From Periconia sp. R9002 (taxonomy: Eukaryota; Ascomycota; Dothideomycetes; Pleosporales; Periconiaceae): 64,000 nt of DNA. Below are positions 8,315-17,614 of the stretch, in pieces; positions within the stretch are counted from its first letter, which is position 1; every line of letters begins with the position of its first letter. Below the pieces are notes generated by a model that did not search any database, was not told where the DNA came from, and saw only the letters and a list, made by a program, of their open reading frames with translations. The stretch is from NCBI GenBank assembly GCA_023627715.1, contig JAMAHW010000117.1, positions 1 to 64,000 on the forward strand, read 5' to 3'. The position numbers were made by a program, and so were the translations under genes.

Positions 8315-10423
8315 TTACATCACAGCGCAGCCACCAGGGCCACTTCGAGCGCGACGGCGACGTCCGATACCTCCAGTACCGGCACCACCCTCCTCCTCAT
8401 CAGCATGCATAAGTTGGGCCTCCCGCGCTCGCCTGCGGCGGCGGCGAGCACCAGCTCCACCTACACCAGCCTCCTCGTTCAGCATCATCCAGTCTGCCCA
8501 TTTCCGCTCCAGACGAGCTGCAGCAGCGAAATCACCTCTCAAAACTCGCTTGGTATGCTCTTCAACCGTCGGTTGCCAGTTGTAGAAGCACTTCAGGCTA
8601 ATGATATCGCGAGGATAGGTTGGGGTAGTTGATGCGGAGGTAGCTGAAGGTCGCGATATTTCTGCGTTTCTCGACAAAACTTCACGAACACCTGTCCAAG
8701 TTACGTTGGCGCAATCATAGGCCACGATTCGAAGGCCGATCTTGGGCCGTGCTGAACCACCAGGACCTTTTGCAGATCGATTGCGAGTACGGATGGAGGA
8801 GGCAGCTTCCGCAAGAACGAGGTCGGATATCCGTGTGTTATCCATTTCTAGAGATGTGAGGTTATGGCAGGCCTTGAGGATGGGAAGCATTCCAGAGTCG
8901 CCTAGAAGTTCGCAGTACGAAATGCAAAGATGCTGAAGGTGGGCGGCCGAGGGCGACTGGGCGAGGGATTTCAGCACCTCGTTGGTCAGACTATCCAATT
9001 CCTCCATATCCACATGGGTCAAAACGGGGAGTGTTGGAAACAAGGTAGTGAACGCATCATCGGTCAAGGTGTGGCATTTGGACAGTTGAAGACCTTCCAA
9101 ATGAGGCACGTTTCCAGCGAGTGCCTTGATGCCAACGTCAGTGATTCCCCGGCACCGGGTGAGGTCAAGATGCTTTAGTCGTCGTGGAGGAACGATGGGC
9201 CGGCCCGTGAGCACATCAATCTCACTATCGACGCCTTCGACGAGTGCTGCGAGAGAATCATCATTGAGGCTATCGCAGTTCATGAGCACGAGCCTCTCAA
9301 GGGTATTACGCTTGAAAAGCTCTGCCATGAAGTCCATGTCATTCCAACCATGGGTTTCTGCCGCGCGTAAATCCTTGAGATTTGGACAAGCTTCAATGAC
9401 CTTTCGAAGACCGTGTGTGTGGACGTGGCTGCACCATGAGACATTCAAATGTTCAACTCTGGGGCAGTTGAGCGCCAGTTTCTTCATCACGTTGTTCGTT
9501 GCCCCTGACAAACCAGAGAGGTTAATGTGAACAAGACGGCTATTCTGCTCCAAAAAGGCGGTTATATTTTTCGACTCGATCCTGCAACCCTCGAGCGAAA
9601 AATTCTCCAGATTACGGCAGGCTTCGACAATGCCTTTCTTCTGCCACTGCTCTTTCAATTGAATACAGCCTCTCAGGTTGAGGTCGCGAACGAACGGGCC
9701 TGCTGAAGCGATGATGTTAACTAATGCATCGGCGGTGATGTCTCGGTAGAAGCCAGTAGTATCCAATCTACTCCAGAGCTGACCGTCATAACACATCGAG
9801 TGCCATGATTTCGAAACTGCAGAGCAACGCACAATTTGTTTAGGCTCGAGGTAGCAGAGGATCTGCGTGCGGATCTCGGGGGGCATGTCGGCCCAAAAAT
9901 TGAAGTTGGGTCTCCTTTGTACCTTTTTCTTGAGGGGACGCGAAAAATAGTCCCCACCCGTTTCTAGCCCTTCCCGAGAACTGGTCCGCAACTCTGTGGG
10001 GAGAGGAACCGAGGTGGCACTTTCGGGGAGAACGACACGAAAGCGGGCGTTTTCGTCATAGAGGGGACTGGAAGGAGGGCTGTTGGCCACCGAGGTGGGA
10101 GCAGTGGAAAACCCTGCGGACAGTTCGGATGAATACGAGCTGCCATACGAATGGCCATATGGGGATGAAGGAGATGCCAGTGCTACACAGGACATGGATG
10201 CTTTTCCATGACCTCTGAGACTGTGCGAGCGGGATCTAGTGAGGCCTGCGAGGCTGGATGATGAGCCCATGCGTTGCAGGCCATTGAGAAGTCGCTGACG
10301 GCCTTTGAGCTTTGGTCGTTCGATGATAGGGATGGCTTCGACAGAGGAGGGTGCAGAGAGATTGGTGAGGGCCCTGTCGGTGGGAGTGTCGGCGACGACC
10401 GAATCTATGGATGGCTGTTCCAT
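8315..10423 (-). CDS. F-box/leucine-rich-repeat protein with a C-terminal CaaX prenylation motif
   Basis: Intronless. The frame is open to 10510, but Met30 of that frame (ATG 10423) gives the more natural MEQPSIDSV start and a 702-aa protein. A Ser-rich N-terminal region precedes an F-box at about residues 180-222 (DMPPEIRTQILCYLEPKQI...W), followed by about a dozen LRRs of the C-N-x-L/I type (LNLRGC, LNVSWCSHVH, LDLTRCRGITDVGIKAL). F-box/LRR proteins are substrate receptors of SCF ubiquitin ligases. After an Arg-rich, acidic linker the protein ends Cys-Ala-Val-Met, a farnesylation-type CaaX box, suggesting membrane-tethered ligase activity as in animal FBXL2/FBXL20. Confidence 0.88.
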   Translation of the reverse strand: MEQPSIDSVVADTPTDRALTNLSAPSSVEAIPIIERPKLKGRQRLLNGLQRMGSSSSLAGLTRSRSHSLRGHGKASMSCVALASPSSPYGHSYGSSYSSELSAGFSTAPTSVANSPPSSPLYDENARFRVVLPESATSVPLPTELRTSSREGLETGGDYFSRPLKKKVQRRPNFNFWADMPPEIRTQILCYLEPKQIVRCSAVSKSWHSMCYDGQLWSRLDTTGFYRDITADALVNIIASAGPFVRDLNLRGCIQLKEQWQKKGIVEACRNLENFSLEGCRIESKNITAFLEQNSRLVHINLSGLSGATNNVMKKLALNCPRVEHLNVSWCSHVHTHGLRKVIEACPNLKDLRAAETHGWNDMDFMAELFKRNTLERLVLMNCDSLNDDSLAALVEGVDSEIDVLTGRPIVPPRRLKHLDLTRCRGITDVGIKALAGNVPHLEGLQLSKCHTLTDDAFTTLFPTLPVLTHVDMEELDSLTNEVLKSLAQSPSAAHLQHLCISYCELLGDSGMLPILKACHNLTSLEMDNTRISDLVLAEAASSIRTRNRSAKGPGGSARPKIGLRIVAYDCANVTWTGVREVLSRNAEISRPSATSASTTPTYPRDIISLKCFYNWQPTVEEHTKRVLRGDFAAAARLERKWADWMMLNEEAGVGGAGARRRRRRAREAQLMHADEEEGGAGTGGIGRRRRARSGPGGCAVM

Positions 10424-12041
10424 GGTTCCGAGTGGGGTTGGCGGGAGGTTTCGGGTGCGGGGAAGAGAGATGATGGAGGAACGACGATGGAAGACAACAA
10501 AGCAGAACAAGCAGTCAAACGAAGGTGAAGGGAAAAAATACCAAGCGGTTGGAAATCATGCGGCTGGGCGAGGGGTTTTTGTGGATGGCAGCCGCGGCAG
10601 TAGCAGTGAGTGGTGAGTTCTAGGCCACTAAATCCCCGCGGCGCTGACGGACCGAGCGAAGCGATGAGGAGGGGGGAGATGCTGGCTGACGAGAGCCCGG
10701 GTGAACAAAGCCAGTAATGTCGAGGGAGCAAAGGCAGGAGGGAGAGTTCAGGTCAGTCAGAAAGCATTGTTGGCGAGGTTGCATTCCACGTCAATATGTA
10801 CTGTACATGGTGCTGCGACCCTCATGTAGCAGAGGCCCAAAGAAGCAACCATCAGCCATCTTATCGCTCTATCGATAGCGCGGGTGCCACGTGCGCCCAC
10901 CGGCCCAAGAAACAGCACCATCTTCGCACCATTTCCCCGCCGTCGCCCACCATCCTCCCAGTCGCTTGACCCGCTCCCTGAAACACCACCTAACAGTACA
11001 CATGAAGGTATCAATCTCTGCTCTCGTGCTCAGGTCACGTCCATCGTTTTGAAATACCAGTCCAGATGAACATGCTCAGGCGAGCTGCTAACCCCTGGAT
11101 GGGTGTAGGGGCAAATGCAGGGCAACCACCCGGCGCATCTGCTCCACTCCATCCCACAGCCCCCACCACGGAAAAACAAGACGAAAGGAACATGATTGTG
11201 CCGAACCGACAACGGGATACGAACCACGGAACGTTCCCAGGTACCTTTTGCCACCCCCTAAGCGCGTCTCACCCATTGCGGCTCCATGTTTTGCCGATCA
11301 GCCTACGAGCCTCTTCACCCGCCAGCAGCATCTCTTGACCATATTTCTTATCGGGCTTTTGGACCAGATCAACTGGGCATAAACCTGTGTACGGGGGCTC
11401 CATGCTGATTGAAGTTTGTGGCGCGTGACCCGGCTGGCCAAAAAGTCCACATGCTCATCTCACTATCAGCCTTTCCCATCAAAACCTTCTTTGCTCAGAG
11501 TTTGTTATCTTTGCACAATATCGCGCAATAGGCCATGCTACCTTTTCGAACCCGGGTTATCGAGAGGGCTGCTGTTTGTCTCAGTTGACTTTGCCATCAA
11601 TTTATTCCAAGTGAACACTTTTGTGCCGCGGGATTACAGGTAGAAGCCGCTTTGTTCGTCTATGTGGAGTGTGGACCGCCCCCACCATTGACTCCATCAC
11701 TCTCAATAAGGTTACTATTGCCACGTGCAATACCTCACGTGCTCATTCAAGCGTTGGTAGCGTATACAGGGCAGCGTTCATTCCGATTTCCATATTTTCA
11801 AGTCTTCCTCCTAGACAAGAAGCCATTCTATCCTATACTCATACATCCGCGTAGGAATATGATCCTTCGCAAGTTACACCCGTTAAGGCCGACCCACGAT
11901 GAACTATCACATATAGACCGATGATTTTCGGGATGGCTTCGAATCGAACAACAGTCGTAAAAAAGTATATACAAAAAGTCCCTTGCAATGGACAACAATG
12001 TAATCGCTCTTCACTGTTTATATTCTCAATAAGCATCCATC
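10424..12041. other. 1.6-kb divergent intergenic region
   Basis: Between divergent genes (F-box/LRR minus, GFA plus). Several short open frames exist but none shows a protein family pattern or convincing splice structure. No repeat recognised. Confidence 0.45.
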
Positions 12042-12608
12042 ATGACAACAAATCCTCAACCGACATACAAAGGGTCTTGTCTCTGCAAAGCAATCCAGTA
12101 CACCCTCACTGGAACCCCGTTGACAACCGTTCTATGTCATTGTATAAACTGCCAGAAATCCTCGGGCTCTTCGTTCCAAGCGAACGTCTTTTTCAAGAAA
12201 GAGGTAAACCCACTCATCACCAAGTCGCGAAGCCAGACATCTTCTCAATCAGCTGAACCTCTCATTTTTGTCCAAAACTTACATAGAAACTGACTTCAAC
12301 AGTGCCTGACTTTCCAATCCGGGCAAGATAAACTCTCCACCTACGCAGACGCCGCCTCAGACTCCGGCGGTATCCCACACAGGTCTTTCTGCAGCGTCTG
12401 CGGCTCAAATATCCTGAGCACCAATGCCTCCCACGATCTCACCAAGGATCTGGTCATCATCACGTCTGGGTGTTTGGATGAGTGGCCTATCGGCGGGGAG
12501 GAGAGTGGAGGGAAAGGATTTCGACCTGCCCAGGAGTACTATCGCAAGAGAAAGGCCGAGTGGATTAAGGTACTGGCGGATACGAAGGAGCTTGAGGCGA
12601 TGGCGTAG
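12042..12608 (+). CDS. GFA (glutathione-dependent formaldehyde-activating)/CENP-V-type zinc protein
   Basis: Two exons, 12042-12203 and 12303-12608, with a 99-nt intron (GTAAAC...CAACAG); 155 aa. Zinc-ligand clusters are GSCLCKAIQY, VLCHCINCQKSSGSSF and SFCSVCGSN, the GFA signature of two CxC/CxxC sites. The C-terminus has the usual EW...RPAQEYYRKRKAEW segment. Family members bind structural and active-site zinc. Formaldehyde-glutathione adduct formation is the founding activity, but most fungal paralogues have unknown substrates. Confidence 0.87.
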
Positions 12609-12727
12609 AACGTATACTGCCGTGTCCCTCGTCGTAGGGGAGGTTCTTGAGATGGGGTGAATGGTTATTATACGTACGCAATCTACAAACCCATCCGTGA
12701 ATAAATAATGCCCTTAAGGACCGTTTC

Positions 12728-13340
12728 TCACGCCTTAGCATCCGCCTTCACATCAACCTTCCCCTCCAAAACATCCACGAACTTCTTGTGAATAGACTTC
12801 CAGTTCTCCTCACACTTACTCTTCACAGTCCCCACCAGCAACCTCGACGCATTAATCTCCACATCCTCCACCAAACACCACTCTTCCTTCTCCTCACCCT
12901 CCGTCTCCACCGTATGATTCCACTGCCCGTCCGCCACCTCCTTCCCTTCGACCTCACTCCTCTTGACAACATTCCACGTCGTCCGCTGCACGAGCCCCAA
13001 CGGCGCCTTGACCAGCCACGCCACGCCCGTATCCGTATTCGTCATCTGGCTCTCGAAATTGACCGTCGTGTCCCAGAGCCCTTTGGGGAGCGTGTGCATG
13101 TGGTCCGTCACTTTGTAGCGTTTTGTGTTGGGCGCGGACGGTTCGGACGGGAGGGTTTCGTAGTGTGCGAGTTCGGGGTCTAGCCGGATTAGGAGGTCGT
13201 GATCTTGGAGTTTTGTGAGGGCCGAGGAGAAGTCAATGCTCGCGGGCAGCGGCGTGACGTGGTGGAGGTTTGCGGTTGTGGAGAGGGCTGAGAGGGGTTA
13301 GCTTGGGTTTGGTGGGTTGGAAGGAGGACGTACAAAACAT
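12728..13340 (-). CDS. Fungal DUF7053-like protein (SRPBCC-type lipid/ligand-binding fold likely)
   Basis: A tiny first exon (13340-13334, coding ATG TTT T) is joined across a 46-nt intron (GTACGT...CTCAG) to exon 2 (13287-12728); 188 aa. The opening LSTTANLHHVTPLP, the LQDHDLLIRLDPELAHYETL block and the later EVADGQWNHTVE-type beta-rich region match my memory of the fungal DUF7053 family. No catalytic motif is visible. The family name is from memory and would need a profile search; the coding call itself is secure. Confidence 0.7.
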
Positions 13341-14148
13341 GGTTTTGGATTCTCTGCTGGTGATGTGGGAGAATTGGGTCGATGGTCAATTATAAGTTTA
13401 TTTTTCGTTCCTTGAGAAAAGGGAGCGAGCGGTGGTACTTGTTGCGTGTAGAAGCGTGGCTGTGTTGGTGTGTTGCTGACGCGCTGCGTACTGTAGGTTA
13501 CGTTGCGATTGGTGGGAACGAGATGATGATTTGAGTTCCTGGGATAATAAGGAAATCAGGGGGAGCAGGTGGATTGTATTTGGGTATGTACTTAAATGTT
13601 GTACACGTATCTACGCGCCCTTGTTTGGAGGCGCTTGCTCGTGTCTCATCCTGGTATTGTTTCAGCCGCTCAGTGCGTGTTTGAGAAATTCGTAATACTA
13701 GAAGCATGAATAATCACTGACGGTAAATTTAGGTTCCTCCATGCTGAAGATCTTTTCCTTTCATATTGAGTAATTGCAGCTGGATATGGTTTCCTCCGGA
13801 GGGGGAAGAAGTGAACGGGTTTATCGATAAGTGCATGCCGCGGAGATTTCTGGAAACGGAATAGCGCGATTCTCTCCGCTCTCCCCCGAGTAGCTACCCC
13901 ATCCTATGGCTGAAGGCTTTCTCGTCCAGGACTGTAGAAAGAACGTCGTGCGAGATGTAAATCAGCCATTGAATTAGTGCTGTTTTTGGGGGCTGACCTG
14001 GGTCTACTGCCAAAGCAGCATTAGCTTGCTAATTAGGCCACTATTCCATGGGGCGAAGTCATAGAGCGTGCCTGGCTCAACCTTCACACCTCCACTGTCA
14101 TCTCTTCTCCATCAAATCGACACATTTTCAGCTGATTTTCCACTCATA
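13341..14148. other. Divergent intergenic region
   Basis: Lies between divergent genes (minus 13340, plus 14149). No gene or repeat seen. Confidence 0.5.
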
Positions 14149-14822
14149 ATGGCATACGAAAGTCACCGCCCTGGAACCGGGTTGCTCATCGCTCAAGCGA
14201 TCGGCATCACTACAAGTACCTTCCTACTCGGTCAGTCTGTCTAAAACGTCGATCACGCGAAAGAGATGCTGCAAACCGACCCATTTAAGCTTGGATTATG
14301 AATCTCACACAGGCCACAGGTCAAATCATGTCGATCTCATTCGTCAGCATTCCTCCGATTCTCCAAGCTCCCGCCCCCCTCGCGGCGCGCCAGTGGCACA
14401 AACTCTACGACATCGGCAAATCTCTCGCTCTCCCACTTACTGCGGCAGCTACCTTGAGCACAGCTTTTGTAGCTTATAACCGTACGTCGAAATCCGTTCA
14501 GATACGATTACACCAGCTAACCAATCGCAAATCCGCAGAACACCCCTCCTCCCTCGCCTTCAAGCTTAACGTCGCCGCGGCCGTGCTCTTCCCGGCAATC
14601 GTCCCCTACACTGTGCTTGTTATTCTGCCGGTGAACAACAAGCTGTTCGACAAAGAGAAAGAGTATGCGGGTAGTTCGTTGGAGGACAAGGCTATCGAAG
14701 CTGGCGTTGTGAAGGGGGAGACGGTGCATGCGCTTCTTGACAAGTGGGCTTTGGTGAATGTTGGGAGGGCTTCGATCACAGGCATTGGCGCTATTTTGAC
14801 AGTTTGGGCGGCTTTATCGTGA
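14149..14822 (+). CDS. DUF1772 / anthrone-oxygenase-like four-helix membrane protein
   Basis: Three exons: 14149-14230, 14320-14481, 14539-14822 (175 aa). Donors are GTCAGT and GTACGT; acceptors CACAG and CGCAG. Four hydrophobic segments: an N-terminal helix around GTGLLIAQAIGITTSTFL, a second after WHKLYDIGKSLAL, a third around AAAVLFPAIVPYTVLVI followed by the family PVNNKLFD motif, and a C-terminal helix. The family includes HypC/anthrone oxygenases of polyketide clusters, but most members are stand-alone and no biosynthetic genes are adjacent here, so a general membrane role is as likely. Confidence 0.85.
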
Positions 14823-15440
14823 AAACCTGGGGAACCTGACCGGCTGGTGGATATCGACTTCACTCGACCCGGCCCACCAAACAATCTACACTCAGTTTTG
14901 ATATTTTTTGCGAAGACTGTCCATCCGCTAAATGGTTGACCACTGAAATAGTGGGTATTCGAAATCGGCCGGACTTGGTCACATACATACCTAGCCATAT
15001 AGCCAGATAGCCCGCTAGTATACACTCATATACCTAACACCAATCATTTGCGAAGAAGAGCGGAGGAGTTGAGGAAAGAGGGGGGGCTGCTACTGGCAAA
15101 ATCGGCCGTATTCACGCTTCCGTACGCCACAGAAGATGCTCAGCGCGTCTAAGTATCAGCTGTCCTTCGATCGAAAGTGGTCTTTGCCGTCTTGGTCACA
15201 CAGAACGTTCTACCTGGAGATGAGCATGAACTGAGAAAGTCAACACAAGATTTCTAATTTTTCCCCACCTGAACATGCAACATGATGCCATCCAATCGAG
15301 CCGCCATTCATCATTTACCGACACGTTGGATCCCGTGCCAACCTATCCAGATCCACCAGTACTACTGAACACAGAGAGTGGTCGCGAACTCTGCTCGACC
15401 CTGCCCTTTAATCGTCCGTCATGCCCAGTGAAATTCTAAT
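14823..15440. other. Intergenic
   Basis: 3' flank of the DUF1772 gene. No gene seen; the accessory mosaic begins after about 15.4 kb. Confidence 0.45.
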
Positions 15441-15502
15441 ATTTGCACCCTGTGCACAGGGGGAATTCCGTGAAGCTTTGCTTAATACAGAGAAAAAGTA
15501 GA

Positions 15503-15710
15503 GCACCTGTGATGGAGGTCGTTTGCAAGCTGCTGGAAGAGACTGTTTTTGAGCGGATCATCAAGTTCCTGGGCTTCCGTGATGTCTATACAGCGGTCTC
15601 CCTTGGATGGAAAAGATTCAAAAGAAAGATTGAAGAGGGTGATTTCGTTGGCATGAGACCAACAATTTACACAGATTTTCAGTCCATGTGGATATTTTCT
15701 CGCTGAACAG
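15503..15710 (+). pseudogene. GST C-terminal fragment (relic of a duplicated glutathione S-transferase gene)
   Basis: The plus strand encodes ETVFERIIKFLGFRDVYTA, matching the C-terminus of the intact GST at 31333-32110 (EAVFERIIKFPGFSDVYTA). Just after this the relic has lost one base relative to the intact gene, shifting the frame into SLGWKR...DFVGM. A second copy at 51236 carries the same one-base loss, so the two relics share a defective ancestor. The following 250 bp (to about 15950) also matches the flank of the 51-kb relic. Confidence 0.8.
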
Positions 15711-16002
15711 TTTAAAAATGACCCTCATCCGCATGTATATGCGCTACCGTTCTGGATTATCTACAAGATAGGCTTGTGAGTGGACTGAAAAGCAGTTGGG
15801 ACTCGCCTTCCACGGAACACTGCTCATTTCAAAAGCTTGATACATACACACTGCATTGCATTTCAAGTTTACAATATGGGTATACAAAGACAGCTTAGTT
15901 CAACCTGATATAATACATCAGACGATCAAGACTGAAAAATGCCGGACCGTGTGACATATAGAAAAACTATACGTCATGCCGAGAAGCATGGGAAATAGTG
16001 AC

Positions 16003-16683
16003 TTATTCACCCTTGTTGTCGGGGAAGAGCTCTTCGTATACTTTACGAAGGTCTACTTCCGTAACCTGCTGCTCTTGATCCTCAAGATTAAGCTTAAGCT
16101 CTTCTTCCTTCGCGGATGAACCCTTGCCTCCAGGGATGGCCTGTGACCCCTCGGAATTGGCCATATCTTTCCTTGTTCTCCCTTCCATATTGGCCAGCGG
16201 GGCAGGGTCATTCGTAACACCTGCGGATGATGGTGGTACAGGGCTTTTAATGCCCTTGGCCACCCTGGACTGTACATCTAGTCGTGCAGAACCGACCTCC
16301 TTGGACTCCTCTTTCTCTTCACTGCCCTCGGCGTCATTCTTTTCTTTGCCACAATCTTTAGCAACAGGCCCTTTTTCGATGCTAGCTAGCCACTCATTGA
16401 TTGAAGCTACCGTGGCCAGTTCTTCAGCGATGAACCGTCTCACCTGCCGCTAAACTCCAGTATTAGCAATATCCAATATACATAACCATTGACGTATCTT
16501 ACCCGTGTCAAGTCAATGTCATCATCGGTAACAAGTTCGGCCATGGCCTCGCGTTAGAACTTGATCGCGTCTTTGGCATTCTCCAAGGCTTCTAGTTTGG
16601 CCAAAATTTCTTCTACACAATATTAGATAATGCCGGATATTTAGTACGCATTATTAGAATAACATACCTGCAGAAGGCGCCAT
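16003..16683 (-). pseudogene. Chimeric, nonsense-mutated member of the CCCH/RGG gene family
   Basis: Exons 16683-16668, 16612-16503 and 16449-16003 reproduce the gene at 34039: a 16-nt first exon coding MAPSA, a phase-1 intron, then EEILAKLEALENAKD. At the codon matching TAC (Tyr) of the paralogue this copy has TAA, truncating the product at about 24 residues. Exon 3 keeps EWLASIEKGPVAKD, then departs: instead of the zinc finger it carries a tail matching the RGG-type gene at 36411 (RTRKDMANSEG...GGKGSS). Its 3' flank also matches that gene. It therefore looks like a recombinant of the two partner types. Reinitiation at the in-frame ATG after the stop is conceivable. Confidence 0.8.
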
Positions 16684-16837
16684 TGTTTATACGCAGGGAG
16701 GGGGTCAGAAGATTTTGAGTGATGTGTATGTGTTATGTAGGAGGAGCGGGCAGACTTGAAATAAAATTTCGAAGGTGGTTGTGCGGGCTCAGTTACACAT
16801 GATCACGTGATGGGGCTCACCATGCGAACATCGAAGG
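16684..16837 (-). promoter_or_regulatory. Promoter copy of the CCCH-type family genes with TCACGTGA
   Basis: On the minus strand this region resembles the leader and promoter of the gene at 34039: a CTCAAAATCTTCTGACC leader motif just before the ATG, and TCACGTGA at 16803-16810 next to a GCTCAGTTACAC motif. Confidence 0.65.
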
Positions 16838-17325
16838 TGTACCTAAGTATGTAGGTACGTAGTCCCGGTCAAACCCTGTTAGTTCACTTCTGTACATACA
16901 GAGGGTTGGCACGGGGAGGTCATGTATTGGGTAGCTAGTGCACTAGGCCTTTTGCACAAAATTACATAACTATACTAGATACACTATATAGGTTGTAGAG
17001 CTTCTAATTTATAGAACCTATTAGTCCTCCTAATATGTGACTTCCTGGCGTGTCACCCGTCTGTACATACGCAGCAGGGGTGCGGAAGGCAGAAATATCC
17101 ATTTTGAAAAGTCAATTCCGGAATGAATACGTATGATACATTTATGGTGCGTGCACGCATGTGGGAATCCATGCAAGTCATTGATGTGAATGTAAATGTC
17201 ACGTGCTTTTTACTTCATAGCCCTTGGGTATCTCTGTACATCGGGGTGTAAACCATCACACAGATTCTATGCTAGAAAATATTGCAAATTCACCAGTGAT
17301 TCATGAGGTTACTCTTAGCATTATG
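16838..17325 (+). repeat. Relic of the GST upstream region, inverted relative to 32265-32545
   Basis: Several collinear blocks match the reverse complement of the region upstream of the intact GST: AGTCCCGGTCAAACCCTGTT (near 16860), GTGAATGTAAATGTCACGTG (near 17185) and a GTATCTCTGTACATC / ACCATCACACAGA block (near 17230-17265). About 130 bp of TA-rich sequence (16930-17030) and other insertions interrupt the match. No GST coding sequence follows, so the duplication is fragmentary. Confidence 0.75.
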
Positions 17326-17614
17326 CCATCAATGCAGGTTTTTGTTTCTGTAGTGACTTTTGGAGCTTTCAAACATTGAATTTACACGTGTATTCATTTC
17401 CTCGAGTTCAGAATATCACTCAACTTTGGAATACACATACAGAGGGCATTTTGCGTGAAGCATCAAGTGCTTCTAAATAGAATAGTCTTTCGGCGGCACA
17501 TGCTACTTTCAAAACACCTGACGTATGATGAATTTGCGTCAACAGCTTGATACATATACACATTGCATTACATTTTTGGTTCATGATATATACAAGTAAT
17601 CATCAAAATCATAT
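17326..17614. other. Intergenic, 3' flank of the aminopeptidase gene
   Basis: A short stretch near 17545-17590 (AGCTTGATACATATACAC) resembles 15833-15860 and may be another piece of the dispersed flank repeat. No coding seen. Confidence 0.4.

Noticed and set aside
11541..11560. TTCGAACCCGGG considered as a tRNA B-box
   Set aside because: It lacks the GGTTCGANNCC form, and no A-box or cloverleaf could be drawn around it.
16930..17030. TA-rich stretch considered as a RIP-mutated transposon
   Set aside because: No element ends or transposase remnants could be seen, and I could not compute RIP indices; calling it RIP would be guesswork.
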